DNA of 64,000 nt from an uncultured Amylibacter sp. (GTDB taxonomy: Bacteria > Pseudomonadota > Alphaproteobacteria > Rhodobacterales > Rhodobacteraceae): the NCBI GenBank assembly GCA_943846615.1, contig OX044354.1, positions 62,001 to 126,000 of the forward strand, written 5' to 3'. The position numbers were made by a program, and so were the translations under genes. Each line of letters opens with the position of its first letter. Position 1 is the stretch's first letter. The notes under the pieces were generated by a model. That model saw only the letters and a program-made list of their open reading frames with translations. It ran no database searches and was not told where the DNA came from. Of this stretch, positions 63,458-64,000 are shown in pieces.

Positions 63458-64000
63458 CTATCTAAGGAAGGTTTTTTGAATGAACGGTAGGTAATTTTCC
63501 CAAGCTTTTGATATATTTACATTCAATCCTTGGCGTACCTGCCATTTGCTGAGCGTGGACACGGAACCTTGGTTTTTTTCTGGTGAGAGGCATTCATTCT
63601 GCCATGGCAGATCAAAGTGATTGGTGATCGGCAGCAGCTGTGCTTTGGCATCCACGACAAAATCGTCCAAGTTTACATTGTGCCAATTGTCAGGCGCCAA
63701 TGCCTGCCATTCCAATACCATTTCTGAATAGATCGCGTATTGTGCCATCATGGTTTTGAAATTGTATGAGTAATGGTGCCCGTCTTTGAAATCATGGCGA
63801 AAGCACGACCAGCAATTTGCCATTGGCGGGCGTTTCATATGTATGATTTGCGCATTTGGAAAGAGATGTGGGATAATCCATGCGAACCAATAATTTTCTG
63901 GCATTTTATCAACGTAAACAGCATCTTGTGCGTCTATGCTGTCTAAATACTGGTCGCGAATTTGCGTTAGTTTTTGTTGGTCTAAGCCGTCCAGGAATGT
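63458..64000 (-). CDS. Sulfotransferase family protein, 3' part (5' end outside window)
   Basis: A C-terminal fragment of about 180 residues that continues to the right edge. The open frame stays coding up to 64000 (DQQKLTQIRDQYLDSI and further), so the start lies beyond. VDKMPENYWFAWIIPHLFPNAQIIHMKR matches the sulfotransferase motif in which the arginine-containing strand binds the PAPS 3'-phosphate, and CWSCFRHDF and YSYNFKTM follow as in TPR-linked sulfotransferases. Acceptor unknown. The methionine at 63904 is internal and not the start. It lies 70 bp from the riboswitch and reads in the same direction as gcvT. Confidence 0.78.
   Translation of the reverse strand, partial: TFLDGLDQQKLTQIRDQYLDSIDAQDAVYVDKMPENYWFAWIIPHLFPNAQIIHMKRPPMANCWSCFRHDFKDGHHYSYNFKTMMAQYAIYSEMVLEWQALAPDNWHNVNLDDFVVDAKAQLLPITNHFDLPWQNECLSPEKNQGSVSTLSKWQVRQGLNVNISKAWENYLPFIQKTFLR

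Overview
The window is a contiguous piece of a bacterial chromosome of roughly 50% G+C from the Alphaproteobacteria, most likely Rhodobacterales (the Roseobacter/Rhodobacter group, on its lower-G+C, probably marine, side). The basis is the protein families and gene order: a CckA hybrid kinase, LexA/RecA SOS boxes of the alphaproteobacterial GAAC/GTTC-N7 type, trpG-trpD-trpC-moaC-moeA-(TSUP)-lexA-comEC-gltX-gltA in a row, ccmE-endolysin-holin-ccmF-ccmH, purC-purS-purQ, a betaine methyltransferase/corrinoid/DUF1638 module, and a proton-type citrate cycle set with NADP-isocitrate dehydrogenase. Almost all of it is core genome. No tRNA, rRNA, CRISPR array or intact transposon was seen.

Layout. 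1-4.0 kb: 3' part of guaB, an RsmB-like rRNA methyltransferase and a compact cckA. 4.0-9.3 kb: a broken sulfotransferase-like gene, recA with an SOS box, alaS and two tandem DUF1330 genes. 9.3-12.9 kb: icd, a broken TfoX-like gene, trmJ and an endonuclease/exonuclease/phosphatase protein. 13-18 kb: ctaA, a lipoprotein hydrolase, a thioesterase, rplM-rpsI, an acyltransferase and a methyltransferase. 18.3-26.2 kb: an OafA-type acyltransferase, murI, the cytochrome c maturation genes ccmE/ccmF/ccmH with a phage-type endolysin-holin pair between ccmE and ccmF, and an enoyl-CoA hydratase. 26.2-32 kb: gltA, gltX, comEC and lexA. 32-36.9 kb: a leftward tryptophan/molybdopterin operon. 37-41.7 kb: a periplasmic deacetylase-like protein, a 665-bp gene-poor stretch with a long hairpin, a ClpP-like periplasmic protein, rnd, a lipoprotein and sufE. 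41.7-44.3 kb: the methyltransferase/corrinoid/DUF1638 module. 44.3-48.4 kb: an EndoG-type nuclease and the dctB-dctD two-component pair. 48.4-54.4 kb: purQ/purS/purC, a DUF1476 gene with an internal stop, purB, a DUF2799 lipoprotein, idi and hemF. 54.4-57.4 kb: a zinc regulon (znuA divergent from zur-znuC-znuB around a Zur box). 57.4-58.7 kb: what looks like a deletion fusion of an RTX protein to an HlyD adaptor. 58.8-63.4 kb: gcvT-gcvH-gcvP under a tandem glycine riboswitch. The right edge cuts a TPR-type sulfotransferase.

How the parts relate. recA and lexA carry matching SOS boxes. The endolysin-holin pair resembles the lysis cassette used by the Rhodobacter capsulatus gene transfer agent, and the window also holds homologues of other genes tied to that process (cckA, recA, lexA, comEC). 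The betaine methyltransferase module and the glycine cleavage operon both serve one-carbon metabolism.

The most interesting signals are: three small conserved genes each broken by one base change (a 7-T run, an 8-A run and an in-frame TAG), which is either real decay or sequence error; the RTX/HlyD fusion; a DctD regulator without the sigma54-contact GAFTGA loop; an 11-bp-phased triple repeat plus two strong dyads between comEC and lexA; a 67-nt double-stem hairpin in a gene-poor region; and a BHMT-type enzyme coupled to a corrinoid protein. I did not find a clearly new defence system or other large undescribed system.
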